In this document: in pieces, positions 43,786-52,860 of the stretch | Layout: each line of letters opens with the position of its first letter | Position numbering within the stretch: position 1 is the first letter of the stretch | NCBI RefSeq assembly: GCF_013394595.1 | Contig: NZ_CP053348.1 | Span: 2,072,001-2,136,000 of the forward strand | Length of the DNA stretch: 64,000 bases | Source: Winogradskyella forsetii | Lineage (GTDB): Bacteria > Bacteroidota > Bacteroidia > Flavobacteriales > Flavobacteriaceae | Reading direction: 5' to 3' | Notes under the pieces: generated by a model | Seen by the model: only the letters and a program-made list of their open reading frames with translations | The model's database searches: none | What the model was told of the DNA's origin: nothing | Program-made: the position numbers and the translations under genes

Positions 43786-43802
43786 GATACTTTTAATAGA
43801 CT

Positions 43803-45524
43803 ATGAAAACACTAGCAATAATTGGCTTTGGACCTCGAGGTTTGTACGCTTTAGAGAACCTCTTGTTGGGTTTATCAAAATCAAATAGCACCGTTAAAAT
43901 AGTTATTTTTGAAGGCTCAGAAACGCTTGGTTCTGGCCATGTATGGAATGAAGACCAACCAGATTCTAACTGGATTAACATTACTGAACGTGCGCTTAGT
44001 GGTATTGAGAAGAGACCCAAAATAAAGTACGGGAATGTGATTGTAAAAGGGTTTCCGTCTTATCACCTGTGGTGCAATTTTTCTTTACAACCTTCAGAGA
44101 ATGATACATTTCCTCCAAGGAATAAACTTGGTCGATATCTCAATGAGCGCTATGATTCTATTGAGAAATCCTTGGGAAATTTAGATACTTTCAATATTAT
44201 AAATGCGGAAGTGCAATCTATAGATTACAGCGAAAATGATACATTAATCTTGCGGACTCATACTGAATCTTGGACCTGCGATGATGTTGTGCTCACTATT
44301 GGCCACCAAACAACTGAGCTTTCAGATCAAATAAAAGCCTGGAAATCCCATGCCAAAACTAAAACTAATGTATCGGTTTTTGAAAATCCTTATCCAGTTT
44401 CAAATTTCAATGCTATAAAAAACACTACTGATCTTACTATTGGCATTAGAGGTTTTGGTTTGGGAATGATTGATGTGATGCGCTACCTGGTTATCAATGA
44501 CTTTGGAAATTTTAAGGTTGTGGATGATGCCACTCTAGAAACCGTATATTATAAAGTAAAAAACCAGAACTTAACTCTAGTTCCTTTTTCTTTGGACGGA
44601 TTACCATTGGTGCCAAAACCTCTAAATCAAAATATAGATAACTGGTTCAAACCTACCCATAAAGAATTAGACTATTTTAAAGCTGAAATTGAAGCCGTTG
44701 CTCATACTAAAAAAGAAGTCAATAGTATTGACTTTTTAATTGAGCCAATAGCAACGATTGCATCGCGTATATTTATTGATTTAAAGGAAAAAGCCGTTGC
44801 ACATCAGTTTACCACTAAAAAACTTGAAGCCATAATCGTCAAATGGCTCAAGGATGATGATTTTCAACATGAATTACTTCAAAATGAAAATATTCCAACC
44901 GAAAAACTCATTCAAACCTATATTGATATGGCGTTGGGAGAAATTCCTATATCATTAGATTTTTGTATTGGACAAGTATGGCGCCATTGCCAACCAACCT
45001 TATATACCGCTTTTTCACATGCCAATTTAGATAGCAAAATTATTAAAAAAGTGATCGATTTGGATGAACGTAGTAAACGTTATTCTTATGGACCACCTAT
45101 AGAAAGCATGCAACAAGTTCTAGCTTTGGTAGATGCTAAGGTTCTAAATCTAGGATTTGTCACTGATCCTGATATAAAATTAGAGCCTAACGGATGGAAA
45201 TTAACAAATACAGAAAATCAATCAGTGCACTGTTCAATAATGATCAACAGTATTCTGGACGCTCCAAAATTATTAGAAATAAACACGGACTTAGTGAAGA
45301 ATTTGCTTCAAAATGATTTAATACAACCCATACATTCAGAATTGGGCATAGAAACTTCCGAGGACGGTTATGTGGTTACACCAAATGATAAACCTAATGT
45401 ACCGATTGCTGTTTTAGGGCGTTTAGCAAAAGGAAGTGTGATTGGCGTTGATGCCATTTTAGAGTGTTTTGGACAACGTATTGAAGATTGGGCAAAAGCT
45501 TATGTTGCTAAGCTAGAAAACTAA
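43803..45524 (+). CDS. FAD/NAD(P)-binding protein (NAD_binding_9 type)
   Basis: The product has 573 residues. The N-terminal Rossmann motif is IIGFGPRGLYALENLL, with an acidic end of strand 2 (IVIFEG), then GSGHVWNEDQPDSNWINI typical of the PF13454 group. VLTIGHQ and IGIRGFGLGMIDVMRYL are later nucleotide-binding parts, and AVLGRLAKGSVIGVDAI is near the end. Probably a flavin oxidoreductase; substrate unknown. Its stop overlaps the stop of the convergent 45521 gene by 4 bp (CTAA). Confidence 0.8.
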   Translation: MKTLAIIGFGPRGLYALENLLLGLSKSNSTVKIVIFEGSETLGSGHVWNEDQPDSNWINITERALSGIEKRPKIKYGNVIVKGFPSYHLWCNFSLQPSENDTFPPRNKLGRYLNERYDSIEKSLGNLDTFNIINAEVQSIDYSENDTLILRTHTESWTCDDVVLTIGHQTTELSDQIKAWKSHAKTKTNVSVFENPYPVSNFNAIKNTTDLTIGIRGFGLGMIDVMRYLVINDFGNFKVVDDATLETVYYKVKNQNLTLVPFSLDGLPLVPKPLNQNIDNWFKPTHKELDYFKAEIEAVAHTKKEVNSIDFLIEPIATIASRIFIDLKEKAVAHQFTTKKLEAIIVKWLKDDDFQHELLQNENIPTEKLIQTYIDMALGEIPISLDFCIGQVWRHCQPTLYTAFSHANLDSKIIKKVIDLDERSKRYSYGPPIESMQQVLALVDAKVLNLGFVTDPDIKLEPNGWKLTNTENQSVHCSIMINSILDAPKLLEINTDLVKNLLQNDLIQPIHSELGIETSEDGYVVTPNDKPNVPIAVLGRLAKGSVIGVDAILECFGQRIEDWAKAYVAKLEN

Positions 45525-46294
45525 TTCGGTTGTTTTTCACTCAAATATTTCCAATAGCGTTTGGGTACATGCCTAATGTGAAGTTTCATGTTTTTTCGGG
45601 AGGCTATATTGGTAGCTTTAAAATAATCTTGCCATAATTTTTGAAATTCGAATTCCTGAATGGCGAAAAATTCGTCATCCGTTTTCGAAAAATCGAAATT
45701 TGCGGGAAAATCCATATGCACGATTTCAACTTTTTCAAGATCATAGAATAAACCATAGGCTCGATTTATATCATAAATGACCCATTTTTGGTCGGCGTAA
45801 CGGCGTTTAAAATGCTTTTCAATTAAGGGAAGCACATTAAAATCTGGTTCTATATTGGCGAAGTATACATCATCTTTTGTTAAACGAAATCTTACAAAAG
45901 CTTCCATTCTGTGTTTTTCACGACCAACGGATTTAGCGATTTGTGCTATTTTTAAGACTGAAGGATGTGCATAATCTTTATCCACAGGTGTTCCTTTTGA
46001 AAACGCGTATTTAATATAATCTAATAATAACGCCTCTACTCCACTTTGCTCGCTCAAAAAAGCATAATATAATTGATAACTGCCATGAGACGATAATTTT
46101 GATTTTATGCCTTTCCAAACCCGAGTTGCTTTTGCTTCATCAGTTATTACTTTTTCGACTTCTGAGAACAAACCTTGCTGCATCACAAACTCATTTTGAA
46201 TGGTTACGGCTTTTAATTGATGTTCAAAGACATAAAAAACGGCCGACAAAAAGCCGTCAAAAGTACCATCATACATTAAGTTTTGATCTTTCAT
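45521..46294 (-). CDS. TIGR03915-family putative DNA repair protein
   Basis: The product has 257 residues. Family segments are MYDGTFDGFLSAVFYVFE, HPSVLKIAQIAKSVGREKHRMEAFVRF, ANIEPDFNVLPLIEKHFKRRYADQ, WVIYDINRAYGL and HIRHVPKRYWKYL. This family is nearly always adjacent to a radical SAM protein of TIGR03916, as here (3 bp downstream). The pair is predicted to act in DNA repair or modification; the reaction is unknown to me. Confidence 0.88.
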   Translation of the reverse strand: MKDQNLMYDGTFDGFLSAVFYVFEHQLKAVTIQNEFVMQQGLFSEVEKVITDEAKATRVWKGIKSKLSSHGSYQLYYAFLSEQSGVEALLLDYIKYAFSKGTPVDKDYAHPSVLKIAQIAKSVGREKHRMEAFVRFRLTKDDVYFANIEPDFNVLPLIEKHFKRRYADQKWVIYDINRAYGLFYDLEKVEIVHMDFPANFDFSKTDDEFFAIQEFEFQKLWQDYFKATNIASRKNMKLHIRHVPKRYWKYLSEKQPN

Positions 46295-46297
46295 TTT

Positions 46298-47560
46298 TCA
46301 GCCAAATAAATTCAATTGATTACTTAAAGTTTTTTGATATTTACTCTTTGAATTTTGAAGAATCAGACCTTTTATTTTTTCGGAGGTTAAATCCCGTTTT
46401 TCAAACTGATTGCTTTCGCAAACCATAAAATATTGTGCTCTATTTAGGGCTACTCCAATCTTTTTAAGGTGTTCCCAGTTCAATTTCCTAAAGCGTCTGG
46501 CATTTAAAATTTTATAAACGGATTTCATACCCAATCCTGGTATTCTGGCCAGCATATGTTTGTCTGCTGTATTCACATCGACAGGAAACTCATGTAAATT
46601 CCGCAAGGCCCAACCCAATTTCGGGTCCACATCTAAGTCTAAATGCTGATGTTGCTCATTTAAGATTTCGCTCACCTCAAAACCATAGAATCGCATTAAC
46701 CAATCGGTTTGGTATAAGCGGTTTTCACGAAGCATAGGCACAGCGCTTCCAATTTGAGGTAAGCGATGATCATAACTAATAGGCACATAACCTGAATAAT
46801 AGACGCGCTTCAGATTATAGGTTTTGTAGAAAAAATTTGAGGTTTGCATAATTTGAAAATCATTTTCACCACTTGCACCAATAATCATTTGCGTACTTTG
46901 ACCAGCAGGTGCAAATTTGGGCGTGCTTTTAATGATTTTCTTTTCTTCTTTATATTGAATAATTTCATTTTTAACTTTGACCATCGGTTTTATGAAATCC
47001 TCCCGTTTTTTATCTGGTGCCAATTTTTTGAGTCCAGCTTCTGTTGGGATTTCAATATTTACGCTTAATCGGTCTGCATAGAGTCCGGCTTCACGCATCA
47101 ACTCATCAGAAGCGCCAGGAATGGATTTAAGGTGGATATAGCCATTGAAGTTTTCCTCCAAACGCAATTTCTTTGCCACAGCAACCAAGCGTTCCATGGT
47201 AAAGTCCGCACTCTTAAAAATTCCGGAACTAAGAAATAGTCCTTCGATATAATTTCTACGGTAGAAATTAATGGTCAAGTCTACCACTTCCTGAACTTTA
47301 AATGCGGCACGTTTAATATCATTACTTTTTCTGGTGACGCAATAGGCGCAATCAAAAATACAATGATTGGTCAATAAAATTTTAAGTAGGGATACACAGC
47401 GTCCATCTTCAGTATAAGAATGGCAAATTCCCATCCCTGTGGCATCGCCTAATCCTTTGTTTGTATTGGCTCGTTTACTTCCGCTGGATGAACACGAGAC
47501 ATCATACTTTGCAGCATCTGCAAGTATTTTTAATTTTTCTTGGGTACGTTGAAAAGACAA
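46298..47560 (-). CDS. Radical SAM protein, putative DNA modification/repair (TIGR03916)
   Basis: The product has 420 residues. The [4Fe-4S] SAM cluster motif CxxxCxxC appears as NHCIFDCAYCV. The C-terminal part has helix-hairpin-helix segments (MLARIPGLGMKSVYKIL, HLKKIGVALNRAQYF), consistent with DNA binding. The start is TTG at 47560: an AAGGAG Shine-Dalgarno lies 8 bases upstream (47569-47574 on the minus strand) and the nearest ATG is about 40 codons inside, beyond conserved sequence. It forms an operon with the TIGR03915 partner. Confidence 0.88.
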   Translation of the reverse strand: MSFQRTQEKLKILADAAKYDVSCSSSGSKRANTNKGLGDATGMGICHSYTEDGRCVSLLKILLTNHCIFDCAYCVTRKSNDIKRAAFKVQEVVDLTINFYRRNYIEGLFLSSGIFKSADFTMERLVAVAKKLRLEENFNGYIHLKSIPGASDELMREAGLYADRLSVNIEIPTEAGLKKLAPDKKREDFIKPMVKVKNEIIQYKEEKKIIKSTPKFAPAGQSTQMIIGASGENDFQIMQTSNFFYKTYNLKRVYYSGYVPISYDHRLPQIGSAVPMLRENRLYQTDWLMRFYGFEVSEILNEQHQHLDLDVDPKLGWALRNLHEFPVDVNTADKHMLARIPGLGMKSVYKILNARRFRKLNWEHLKKIGVALNRAQYFMVCESNQFEKRDLTSEKIKGLILQNSKSKYQKTLSNQLNLFG

Positions 47561-47755
47561 CTATTTTTCTCCTTTTTTATTTATATTCGAATCAACACAA
47601 AAATACTATAAATAATAGTTTTATAATGCTACTAATTGTAGTAAAAAATATTTTCAGTAAATTAGATTGAATTCTATCTTCCATCATCGAAATGGGTCAA
47701 CATTTTTATCAAACCTTTTAAGGATAACTAAGCAATACACTTATATTTCTCGTAT

Positions 47756-48352
47756 ATGAAACATTTCATAGTCCTAACTTTAATTATTACATTTCAAAAT
47801 ATGAGTGCACAGCACAAGATTCCTGAAGCCATTAGAAGCAACGTGAAAACGGCTTTGTCTTACTATCCGCAACTTGATAGTACTAATATTGAATTTCGAT
47901 TTAAAAAGAACATCAAAAAATCGACGATGCAAGCTAGGCCTACTTTTGGAAGTTTTTTTAGAAGCAGAAAAAATAGAAATTATGTGATTTTAATAAGTGA
48001 AAAATTTAAGATTGCTGACAAGGAATTTTCCACACGACAGATTCCTGAGGATATTTTTATAGGCTGGATTGGTCACGAACTGGGACATATTATGGATTAT
48101 CAACACCGAAGTAAGCTCAATCTTATTTGGTTTGGAATTACCTATGTACTTTCTGAAAATTCGATTGTTGAAGCAGAGCGCTGTGCGGATGGCTATGCGG
48201 TTTCTCACGGCATGGAAGATTATATCTTAAAAACGAAAGATTTTATTTTGAACCATGCAGACATTACACAATCCTATAAAGATAGGATTAAAAAATATTA
48301 CTTGTCCCCAGAAGAGATTATGGAATTAGTGGAGCATAGGGATGCGAAATAG
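47756..48352 (+). CDS. Secreted zinc metallopeptidase-like protein
   Basis: The product has 198 residues with a signal peptide ending near NMSAQ. The zinc motif is IGHELGHIMDY, with a third ligand probably Glu in IVEAERCADGYAVSHG, a gluzincin-type arrangement like M48-related proteins. No membrane segments, so periplasmic or lipoprotein-like without a lipobox. Substrate unknown. Monocistronic. Confidence 0.75.
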   Translation: MKHFIVLTLIITFQNMSAQHKIPEAIRSNVKTALSYYPQLDSTNIEFRFKKNIKKSTMQARPTFGSFFRSRKNRNYVILISEKFKIADKEFSTRQIPEDIFIGWIGHELGHIMDYQHRSKLNLIWFGITYVLSENSIVEAERCADGYAVSHGMEDYILKTKDFILNHADITQSYKDRIKKYYLSPEEIMELVEHRDAK

Positions 48353-48478
48353 GGTTTAATATATAGGATAAGTCAATTCTATGGTTGATTAAGTTCTTTA
48401 TTGAACCCATTTTACCTAGTAATGAGCAAAACGTTATTGAGGGATGAAAAAAAAGCGTGAAACAGGTAAATGCAAAGT

Positions 48479-48538
48479 TTAAACTTCGTAAATAAAGACT
48501 TCCCAATCCGTAAATTTATCCTTACCCATAACACGCTA
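48479..48538 (-). pseudogene. Relic 3' end of a second GH3 gene
   Basis: The minus strand reads RVMGKDKFTDWEVFIYEV then stop (48479-48535), colinear codon by codon with the end of the intact GH3 protein at 48552, RVMNEEKFADWEAFVNQS. A stop codon (48536-48538) directly precedes the homology, so only 18 codons plus stop remain. It lies 14 bp downstream of the intact stop. I read it as the remnant of a tandem paralogue. Confidence 0.75.
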
Positions 48539-48551
48539 TTAATCAATTAAT

Positions 48552-50078
48552 TTAGGATTGGTTCACAAATGCTTCCCAATCTGCAAATTTTTCTTCATTC
48601 ATTACGCGTTCCATTTTAACTTGTCCGCCTTTTTTCTTATTGCGTTCATTCCAGTCGTAAAAACGTTCCGGAGAAATGACTTTTACTTTCACACCATGTA
48701 AAGCTTTACTTCTAGCGACTTTATAATTTTTATTCGCACTCTTTAAACTTTCATCCAAAGCATCGGCAACTTCGGAATTCTCAACGCCATCCAATTCTGA
48801 ACCTAAATACCAATAGTGATAAAACTCACCATCATCGCCACGTTTGGCGCAAATGGTATACTCTGGAATTGTGGTATCGAATTTTTCTTCCAATTCTCGC
48901 ATGGCAGTATCCATTTTATTGACGGACAATTGCGAACCAACGGTGTTTAAAAAGAATTTGGTACGCCCTGTAATTTTAATTTCGGCACGTTCTACATCAG
49001 TAAATTCTATAGTGTCTCCTATTAAGTAGCGCCAAGCGCCACTGACCGTACTGATTATTAAAACATAATCCTGTTTCGGTTCAACCTCACTCATGGTTAA
49101 AGCTGGTGCTTCATTTTTTAATGAGCCATCTTCATTTATATATTCGGGTTTAAAAGGCACAAATTCAAAATAAATACCATTATCAGTATTGAGTTGCATG
49201 GCATCAGTTTCCGGTCTTACCTGCGTAGCAATGTAACCTTCGGAAGCGAGATAGGTATCGATGACCGTAACAGGTTTTCCTAATAACGCTTTAAAACTTT
49301 TCTTGTAAGGCCCAAAGGCAACTCCTCCAGAGGTATAAACTTGAAGATTCGGCCAGATATCATGAATATTATCTAAGTTATGATATTCAATCACCTTTTG
49401 CAGCATCAATTCTATCCAAGACGGAATACCGCTCAGTGCTCCAATATCCCATTCCTCAGCACGTTCCGCAATACGTTGCACGCGTTCGTCCCAATCTTCA
49501 ATTTGTGAAATTTCAATACCAGGTTTATAATAGCCTCTAAACCATGTTGGAATATTACTTGCTGAAATACCGCTAATTTCACCTTCTAGGTGGTCATCTC
49601 TTTCATCCAAATCCGTAGAACTCCCTAACATCATGATTTCTTTTTCGAAAAAATCGGCTGGAAGTTCAAAATTTTTCAATGCGAAAACTTGCTTAATTCC
49701 TGCGTCCCTTATCGCTTCAATCATATCATCAGTCACGGGAATCCGTTTGCTCGTTTTTCCTGTAGTTCCAGAACTTATTGCAAAATATGATGGATTTCCA
49801 GGCCATGTAACATCAGATTCTTCTTCGTGAAGTTTGTGCCACCACTCATCATTGATTTTATTATAGTCGAAATAAGGTATGGTTTCAGCGAAGGTTTTTT
49901 GAAGGTTTGAAGATTCCAAAATGTCGCCAAACTTATAATGCTTGCCGAACTGTGTGTCTTTTGCTTTTTCCAGCAACTCCTTTAACACGTTTTCTTGTAC
50001 TTCTGTATGTATTGGTTCAGAAGTAAAGGTGTCTTTTAAATCGATGACACCTTTAATAATATTTCCTAATATCGCCAT
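48552..50078 (-). CDS. GH3 auxin-responsive promoter family protein
   Basis: The product has 508 residues. It belongs to the GH3 acyl-adenylate/firefly luciferase superfamily: ATP-binding motif FAISSGTTGKTSKRIPV, then VYTSGGVAFGPY, VIDTYLASEGYIATQ and WRYLIGDTIEFTD. Plant GH3 enzymes join jasmonate or auxin to amino acids; the bacterial substrate is not known. Cytosolic. It is 3 bp downstream of the pyridoxamine-oxidase-like gene and probably in an operon with it and the Csp-like gene. Confidence 0.9.
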   Translation of the reverse strand: MAILGNIIKGVIDLKDTFTSEPIHTEVQENVLKELLEKAKDTQFGKHYKFGDILESSNLQKTFAETIPYFDYNKINDEWWHKLHEEESDVTWPGNPSYFAISSGTTGKTSKRIPVTDDMIEAIRDAGIKQVFALKNFELPADFFEKEIMMLGSSTDLDERDDHLEGEISGISASNIPTWFRGYYKPGIEISQIEDWDERVQRIAERAEEWDIGALSGIPSWIELMLQKVIEYHNLDNIHDIWPNLQVYTSGGVAFGPYKKSFKALLGKPVTVIDTYLASEGYIATQVRPETDAMQLNTDNGIYFEFVPFKPEYINEDGSLKNEAPALTMSEVEPKQDYVLIISTVSGAWRYLIGDTIEFTDVERAEIKITGRTKFFLNTVGSQLSVNKMDTAMRELEEKFDTTIPEYTICAKRGDDGEFYHYWYLGSELDGVENSEVADALDESLKSANKNYKVARSKALHGVKVKVISPERFYDWNERNKKKGGQVKMERVMNEEKFADWEAFVNQS

Positions 50079-50081
50079 GTT

Positions 50082-50588
50082 CTATTTTATGTTGAGCGTT
50101 CCTTGATCGTTAGTGTCACTTTTTTCTCCAGTGATGGCTGATTTCGCCATTTTGAAAATGGTAACAGCTTTATTATGTTTTTGATCCCAATAATATGCAT
50201 CTTCTATGGTAACGCATAGCAACGCCAAATTTGGATCATCTTTTCCACTGAACCAAACTTCTAAAAATGAGGACCAAAGTTCGTCAATCTTTTGCCTGTT
50301 TTCGGTAATTTTTGCCCTGCCGTAAATGGATAGATATTCTTGATCGTCTTGATTGGCATAGGTTAAATGCAATCGCTTATCTTTTTGTAACTCGCGATAA
50401 TGTTCGCTATCTTTTCCTGTAAAAAACCAAAGTTTTCCGTTACTATCAATTTCTTGTGTCGTCATTGGACAAACCGAAAAAGGCATACTGTCCAATTTTG
50501 TTGCCATCATAGCTAATTTATTATTATCTAAAAGTTTAGCAATTTTATCTATTGCCTCTTTGCCCATTAGATCTTCTGTAGTTTCCAT
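50082..50588 (-). CDS. Pyridoxamine 5'-phosphate oxidase-like general stress protein
   Basis: The product has 168 residues, an FMN-binding split barrel: KLAMMATKLDSMPFSVCPMTTQEIDSNG (first strands), LWFFTGKDSEHYRELQKDKRLHLTYANQ, YLSIYGRAKITENR, IEDAYYWD. It resembles the general stress protein 26 group, which binds flavin but has no defined reaction. Neighbours in the operon are the copper-binding Csp-like protein and GH3, suggesting a stress context. Confidence 0.85.
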   Translation of the reverse strand: METTEDLMGKEAIDKIAKLLDNNKLAMMATKLDSMPFSVCPMTTQEIDSNGKLWFFTGKDSEHYRELQKDKRLHLTYANQDDQEYLSIYGRAKITENRQKIDELWSSFLEVWFSGKDDPNLALLCVTIEDAYYWDQKHNKAVTIFKMAKSAITGEKSDTNDQGTLNIK

Positions 50589-50610
50589 CTTTATGATTTA
50601 TGTGTTAGGT

Positions 50611-50928
50611 TTATGCCGCAATTTTTTTACATTCTTCTGCACATGCTTTACAAGATGCAGCGCAATTTTTACAGTGTTCATGGTCGTGTGCTTCACAATG
50701 GTCTGCACAATACTCACATATTTCTGCACATAATAAAGCGTACTGTTTTACATACGCACTATTTGATGCTATTTTTTTAATTAAAATGTCACAGGCATCC
50801 ATGCATTCTACGCAGCATTTTGGGCAATCGTTCTTGCTATCCTGTCCTGACATTTCGTTTAAACAGATGCGACAATCGACTAAACATTTTTGGCATGCTT
50901 CTAAACATGCTTTATATAAATTATTCAT
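50611..50928 (-). CDS. Four-helix bundle copper-binding protein (Csp-like, DUF326)
   Basis: The product has 105 residues with about 20 cysteines, spaced mostly CxxxC and CxxC along helices (ACLEACQKCLVDCRICLNEM, CCVECMDACDILI, CAEICEYCADHCEAHDHEHC). This is the pattern of Csp copper-storage proteins, in which thiols line the inside of a four-helix bundle and bind many Cu(I). There is no signal peptide, so this is a cytosolic Csp3-like form. The 281-bp divergent gap 50929-51209 has no other gene. Confidence 0.88.
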   Translation of the reverse strand: MNNLYKACLEACQKCLVDCRICLNEMSGQDSKNDCPKCCVECMDACDILIKKIASNSAYVKQYALLCAEICEYCADHCEAHDHEHCKNCAASCKACAEECKKIAA

Positions 50929-51209
50929 ATTATAAGATTTAAAAATTCAACTATACTTTAATGCTTTCGATTTCGCACCTTGAAACTATTGTTAAGAGTT
51001 ATAAGTCAACACCAAGAGTTGATGTGATACGAAAAAGCATTCTTAATCATTTCACGAAGCAGACTGTTCATCCGCATTAGCTAATGTCTCAAATTTAGGA
51101 CTAAGCCTAATGCTTTAATGATGCAATAGGTAAAACAATTAACGCATTTAAAGAAAACCAATGTTGTTCCTTAAAAATAGGTTATATTGATACCTAAACT
51201 AACCAGACC

Positions 51210-52292
51210 ATGACCAATTCCAAACTCAAAACTGTGCTAACTGTTTTTGGTTTTATTGCTATCTTATTTACCTTATTGCCTTTTGTGGCATTGGACTATT
51301 GGTGGATTCGTATGTTCGATTTTCCCCATTTACAACTTACGTTTTTAACGGTTTCAGCGATTCTGTTTTACATTATTAAATTCGATTTTAAACAATGGCG
51401 CGATTATCTTTTTATGGGACTACTTATGCTATGTGCTGGATATCAATTTTCTAAAATATTCCCATACACATCATTTGCTCCTTACGAAGTTTTAAATTCT
51501 GAAAAAACAGATTCTAAAATCAGTTTATTTACAGCCAATGTCCTTCAAAAAAATGACAAGTATGGTTTATTACAAACCATGTCAAAAAAAATTGATGCTG
51601 AAATTATGCTATTTACCGAAACCGATAGTAAATGGATGCATGCGTTGGATCATAATATGACTGCTTCCTATAAATACAACATGAAAGTTCCGATTGATAA
51701 TACCTATGGCATGTTACTCTATTCGAAATTAGAATTAATTGAGCCCCAAGTTCACTATATGGTTAGTGATAGTGTTCCTTCAATTCACACAAAAATAAAA
51801 TTAACCAGTAACGACACCATTCAGTTATATGCCATACACCCTACGCCACCTATGCCGCAAGAAAATCCGACATCATCGGATAGGGATGCTGAAATGATGA
51901 TGATTGCTAAATTGGCGTTAGACTCTAAATATCCTGTGGTTGTACTTGGAGATTTTAACGATGTTGCTTGGTCTGTAACCTCGAAATTATTTCAGAACGT
52001 TAGTCGATTATTGGATATTAGAAAAGGTAGAGGTCTATACAATACCTATAATGCAGATAGTTACTTTATGCGTTGGCCATTAGATCATATATTTATATCC
52101 AGCGAATTTAAACTCACTGAAGTCAAACGTTGTGATGATATTAATTCAGATCATTTCCCGTTGTTGACCATTTTAAGTTATGAGCCTGAAGATCGAAAAC
52201 TTCAGCAACGGCCTTACCCAACTAAAAATGAATTGAAACGTGCTGAAGATCAAATTAAAAAATTTAAGGAAGAACGATTAAAACAAAAGTAA
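51210..52292 (+). CDS. Membrane-anchored endonuclease/exonuclease/phosphatase family protein
   Basis: The product has 360 residues. Three N-terminal transmembrane segments (to about residue 85) are followed by an EEP catalytic domain: LFTANVLQKND, IMLFTETDSKW, VVVLGDFNDVAWS, WPLDHIFISSEFK and NSDHFPLLTIL. All expected metal and catalytic residues (N, E, D/N in GDFND, D-H, S-D-H) are present. The domain probably faces the periplasm. Substrate unknown; the EEP group includes nucleases and phospholipid or phosphoinositide phosphatases. One base before the DUF421 gene. Confidence 0.85.
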   Translation: MTNSKLKTVLTVFGFIAILFTLLPFVALDYWWIRMFDFPHLQLTFLTVSAILFYIIKFDFKQWRDYLFMGLLMLCAGYQFSKIFPYTSFAPYEVLNSEKTDSKISLFTANVLQKNDKYGLLQTMSKKIDAEIMLFTETDSKWMHALDHNMTASYKYNMKVPIDNTYGMLLYSKLELIEPQVHYMVSDSVPSIHTKIKLTSNDTIQLYAIHPTPPMPQENPTSSDRDAEMMMIAKLALDSKYPVVVLGDFNDVAWSVTSKLFQNVSRLLDIRKGRGLYNTYNADSYFMRWPLDHIFISSEFKLTEVKRCDDINSDHFPLLTILSYEPEDRKLQQRPYPTKNELKRAEDQIKKFKEERLKQK

Positions 52293-52293
52293 A

Positions 52294-52803
52294 ATGAAAG
52301 AATGGTTTAAATTTTCAACAGATGGGCTTTTTGCCATTGCACTTACAGCGATTGGAATTTATATAGCCTTGGTTATTCTCACACGAATTAGCGGAAAACG
52401 GAGTTTTTCTAAAATGTCTAGTTTCGATTTTGCGATGACCGTCGCTATTGGATCTATTATGGCAACGGTCGTCATTTCTAAATCGGTCTCACTGCAGCAT
52501 GGTATTACCGGTTTAGTGATGATATATATGTTACAAATGTTGGTTGCTGCTGCCCGAAAATGGCAACCGATTCAAAAGATGATGGATAATAAACCGACAC
52601 TTCTTATGAAAGATGGTAAGATTATAGAAGGTAGTTTAAAAAAATGCAAGGTGACCGAGTCGGATATAAAAGCCAAGTTACGTGAAGCTAATGTCATCCA
52701 ATTATCCGAAGTCAAAGCTGTTGTTTTTGAATCTACAGGAGATATTTCAGTTTTGCATGGATCCGACGATAAATCTATTGACGAATGGATTATGGATTTT
52801 TGA
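52294..52803 (+). CDS. DUF421 (YetF-like) membrane protein
   Basis: The product has 169 residues. Three N-terminal transmembrane helices contain RISGKRSFSKMSSFDFAMTVAIGSIMATV, the DUF421 signature, followed by a soluble C-terminal domain (PTLLMKDGKIIEGSLKKCKVTESDIKAKLREANV). Function unknown; family members often lie in stress or sporulation contexts. Probably cotranscribed with the EEP gene (1-bp gap). Confidence 0.88.
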   Translation: MKEWFKFSTDGLFAIALTAIGIYIALVILTRISGKRSFSKMSSFDFAMTVAIGSIMATVVISKSVSLQHGITGLVMIYMLQMLVAAARKWQPIQKMMDNKPTLLMKDGKIIEGSLKKCKVTESDIKAKLREANVIQLSEVKAVVFESTGDISVLHGSDDKSIDEWIMDF

Positions 52804-52831
52804 GTTATGCTTAAAAATTTGCTTAATTTTG
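52799..52831 (+). promoter_or_regulatory. Bacteroidota-type promoter for gcvT
   Basis: TTTG at 52799-52802, 21-bp spacer, TAATTTTG at 52824-52831, matching TTTG / TAnnTTTG. The -7 element lies 29 bp upstream of the gcvT start. Confidence 0.65.
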
Positions 52832-52860
52832 CCCAACTTTAATTTGAAAATCGACTTAGA

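Noticed and set aside
48318..48506. Minus-strand frame between the metallopeptidase and GH3 genes
   Set aside because: It is in a different frame from the GH3 relic and overlaps the 3' end of the metallopeptidase gene; no family features.
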